A stretch of 64,000 bases of DNA, taken from positions 62,001-126,000 of the forward strand of contig JAUIKF010000006.1 of NCBI GenBank assembly GCA_030430575.1, in the 5' to 3' direction. Positions within the stretch are counted from its first letter, which is position 1, and each line of letters begins with the position of its first letter. Position numbers and translations under genes: made by a program. Below are positions 63,276 to 64,000 of this stretch, piece by piece. The notes under the pieces were generated by a model. It was not told the origin of the DNA, did not search any database, and saw only the letters and a program-made list of their open reading frames with translations. Origin of the DNA: Bacteroidia bacterium. Lineage in GTDB: Bacteria; Bacteroidota; Bacteroidia; J057.

Positions 63276-64000
63276 TCACCGTATCACCACCTTCCCCATT
63301 TTTACCTGATCATTTACCCTGATCTGATAAAAATACACTCCCGCCGCGACCGCTTCCGCTTCCGGTTCCCAAAGAATAGCCTGTGAACCTGCACCCATTT
63401 GTTCACTCCAAACCTGCTCAATCTCTTGCCCCTGAAGGTCAAAGATCGCCAACTTAACGATTTCTGGTGTAGGCAGATCAAAGGAGAATTGGGTACTATG
63501 TGAAAAGGGATTTGGAGCAACAGTTACATGTAAGGCTTCGAAGTCGTCGATTTTATCAATGGCTGTGCTCGGAGATGGGCCAAATGTGATGCTATTAGGA
63601 TTTTGTAGCGTACCAATGTTGATGAAGGTCATCGTGGTGCTGTGTGCCAGATTGTACCGATTGACCACATTGGCGCCCCAGTCGCAGAGGTATAGCAACC
63701 CATCAGCGTCGTACACAAAGCCTTCCACGTTGGTCATACCAGTGATGACTTTGTGCATGTAATCCCCAGTTTTGCCATCAAAGCGGAATACCTCTCCCTG
63801 TGACCAATCGGCTACCAAGAGATTGCCATCGTCCCCAAACCAAATATTGGTGGGGCCAGTGATCCGTCCTGAGGGGATAAAGATGGAAACAAATTTGCCC
63901 AGCGTATCAAATTTATAAACGTTCCCATTGGTGCCATTGCCCCAGCGTGCTACGTACAGATTGCCTGTACTGTCCCAGTCGATGCCGCAGCCTTGGGGCA
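63276..64000 (-). CDS. Beta-propeller (NHL/SMP-30-like) T9SS-secreted protein, 3' part
   Basis: The last ~241 codons are present; the 5' end lies past base 64000. Repeats of the NHL/SMP-30 type are visible: GIDWDSTGNLYVARWGNG..GNVYKFDTLGKFV, ITGPTNIWFGDDGNLLVADWSQGEVFRFDGKTG and VEGFVYDADGLLYLCDWGANVVNRYNL. The final ~85 residues (VTVAPNPFSHSTQFSFDLP...LAIFDLQGQEI...GVYFYQIRVNDQVKMGKVVIR) are a T9SS type A sorting domain. It is a surface or secreted propeller protein of unknown ligand. It converges on the amylase gene across the two palindromic repeats. Confidence 0.85.
   Translation of the reverse strand, partial: PQGCGIDWDSTGNLYVARWGNGTNGNVYKFDTLGKFVSIFIPSGRITGPTNIWFGDDGNLLVADWSQGEVFRFDGKTGDYMHKVITGMTNVEGFVYDADGLLYLCDWGANVVNRYNLAHSTTMTFINIGTLQNPNSITFGPSPSTAIDKIDDFEALHVTVAPNPFSHSTQFSFDLPTPEIVKLAIFDLQGQEIEQVWSEQMGAGSQAILWEPEAEAVAAGVYFYQIRVNDQVKMGKVVIR

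Overview
The window reads as a chromosomal segment of a Bacteroidota bacterium, most like the Saprospiria or another gliding group rather than gut Bacteroides; the genus cannot be fixed from sequence alone. Supporting signs are type IX secretion (T9SS) cargo with C-terminal sorting domains (type A and one type B), a PorP/SprF-like protein, a GldB-like lipoprotein, a SusC/SusD pair, promoters of the TAnnTTTG type, almost no Shine-Dalgarno sequences, and many proteins with a signal peptide ending in AQ. No rRNA, tRNA, insertion sequence or CRISPR array was found.

Layout. 1-7.3 kb: the 5' part of an Omp28-like secreted protein, a family 2 glycosyltransferase, then core metabolism (gltA, accA, a lipoprotein that may be GldH-like, dapF) converging on an AlkB-type alkane monooxygenase. 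7.3-10.9 kb: M23 peptidase, a small HNH protein, GldB-like lipoprotein, PorT-like barrel. 10.9-12.6 kb: a three-gene operon, RelE/HigB-like toxin, HTH antitoxin with a C-terminal extension, and SecB-like chaperone, behind a promoter overlapped by a 22-bp palindrome; this has the layout of a toxin-antitoxin-chaperone (TAC) system. 12.6-21.7 kb: SH3/RlpA-like protein, TonB-dependent receptor, saccharopine dehydrogenase-like enzyme, TPR histidine kinase, a 197-bp inverted repeat, an isoprenylcysteine methyltransferase-like protein and a VOC protein. 21.9-33.2 kb: a 3331-residue PKD-repeat adhesin with a T9SS type B tail and its PorP/SprF partner, resembling the SprB-SprF arrangement. Most of the adhesin is a higher-order repeat of 341 residues.

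33.2-38.2 kb is accessory: a broken leucine-rich-repeat gene, a GNAT-like/HigA-like putative toxin-antitoxin pair, a TPR protein and a VLRF1-like (Vms1-type) putative peptidyl-tRNA hydrolase. 38.2-48.3 kb returns to housekeeping: secreted cyclophilin, rseP, a membrane protein, dxr, a sodium:neurotransmitter-type symporter, a serine hydrolase and priA. 48.3-48.6 kb holds a cluster of palindromic and 35-bp direct repeats.

48.6-64 kb: a TPR-CHAT protease-like protein, then a starch or maltodextrin utilisation locus: a T9SS protein with three glycan-binding-like domains, a SusC-SusD-lipoprotein-secreted protein operon, and a divergent secreted GH13 amylase with a T9SS tail. Two separate intergenic regions of this locus (51819-51853 and 60245-60279) each carry two LacI-type operators whose starts are exactly 21 bp apart, implying one regulator, not encoded here, for both arms and possibly for the CHAT gene. 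The window ends in a partial beta-propeller T9SS protein.
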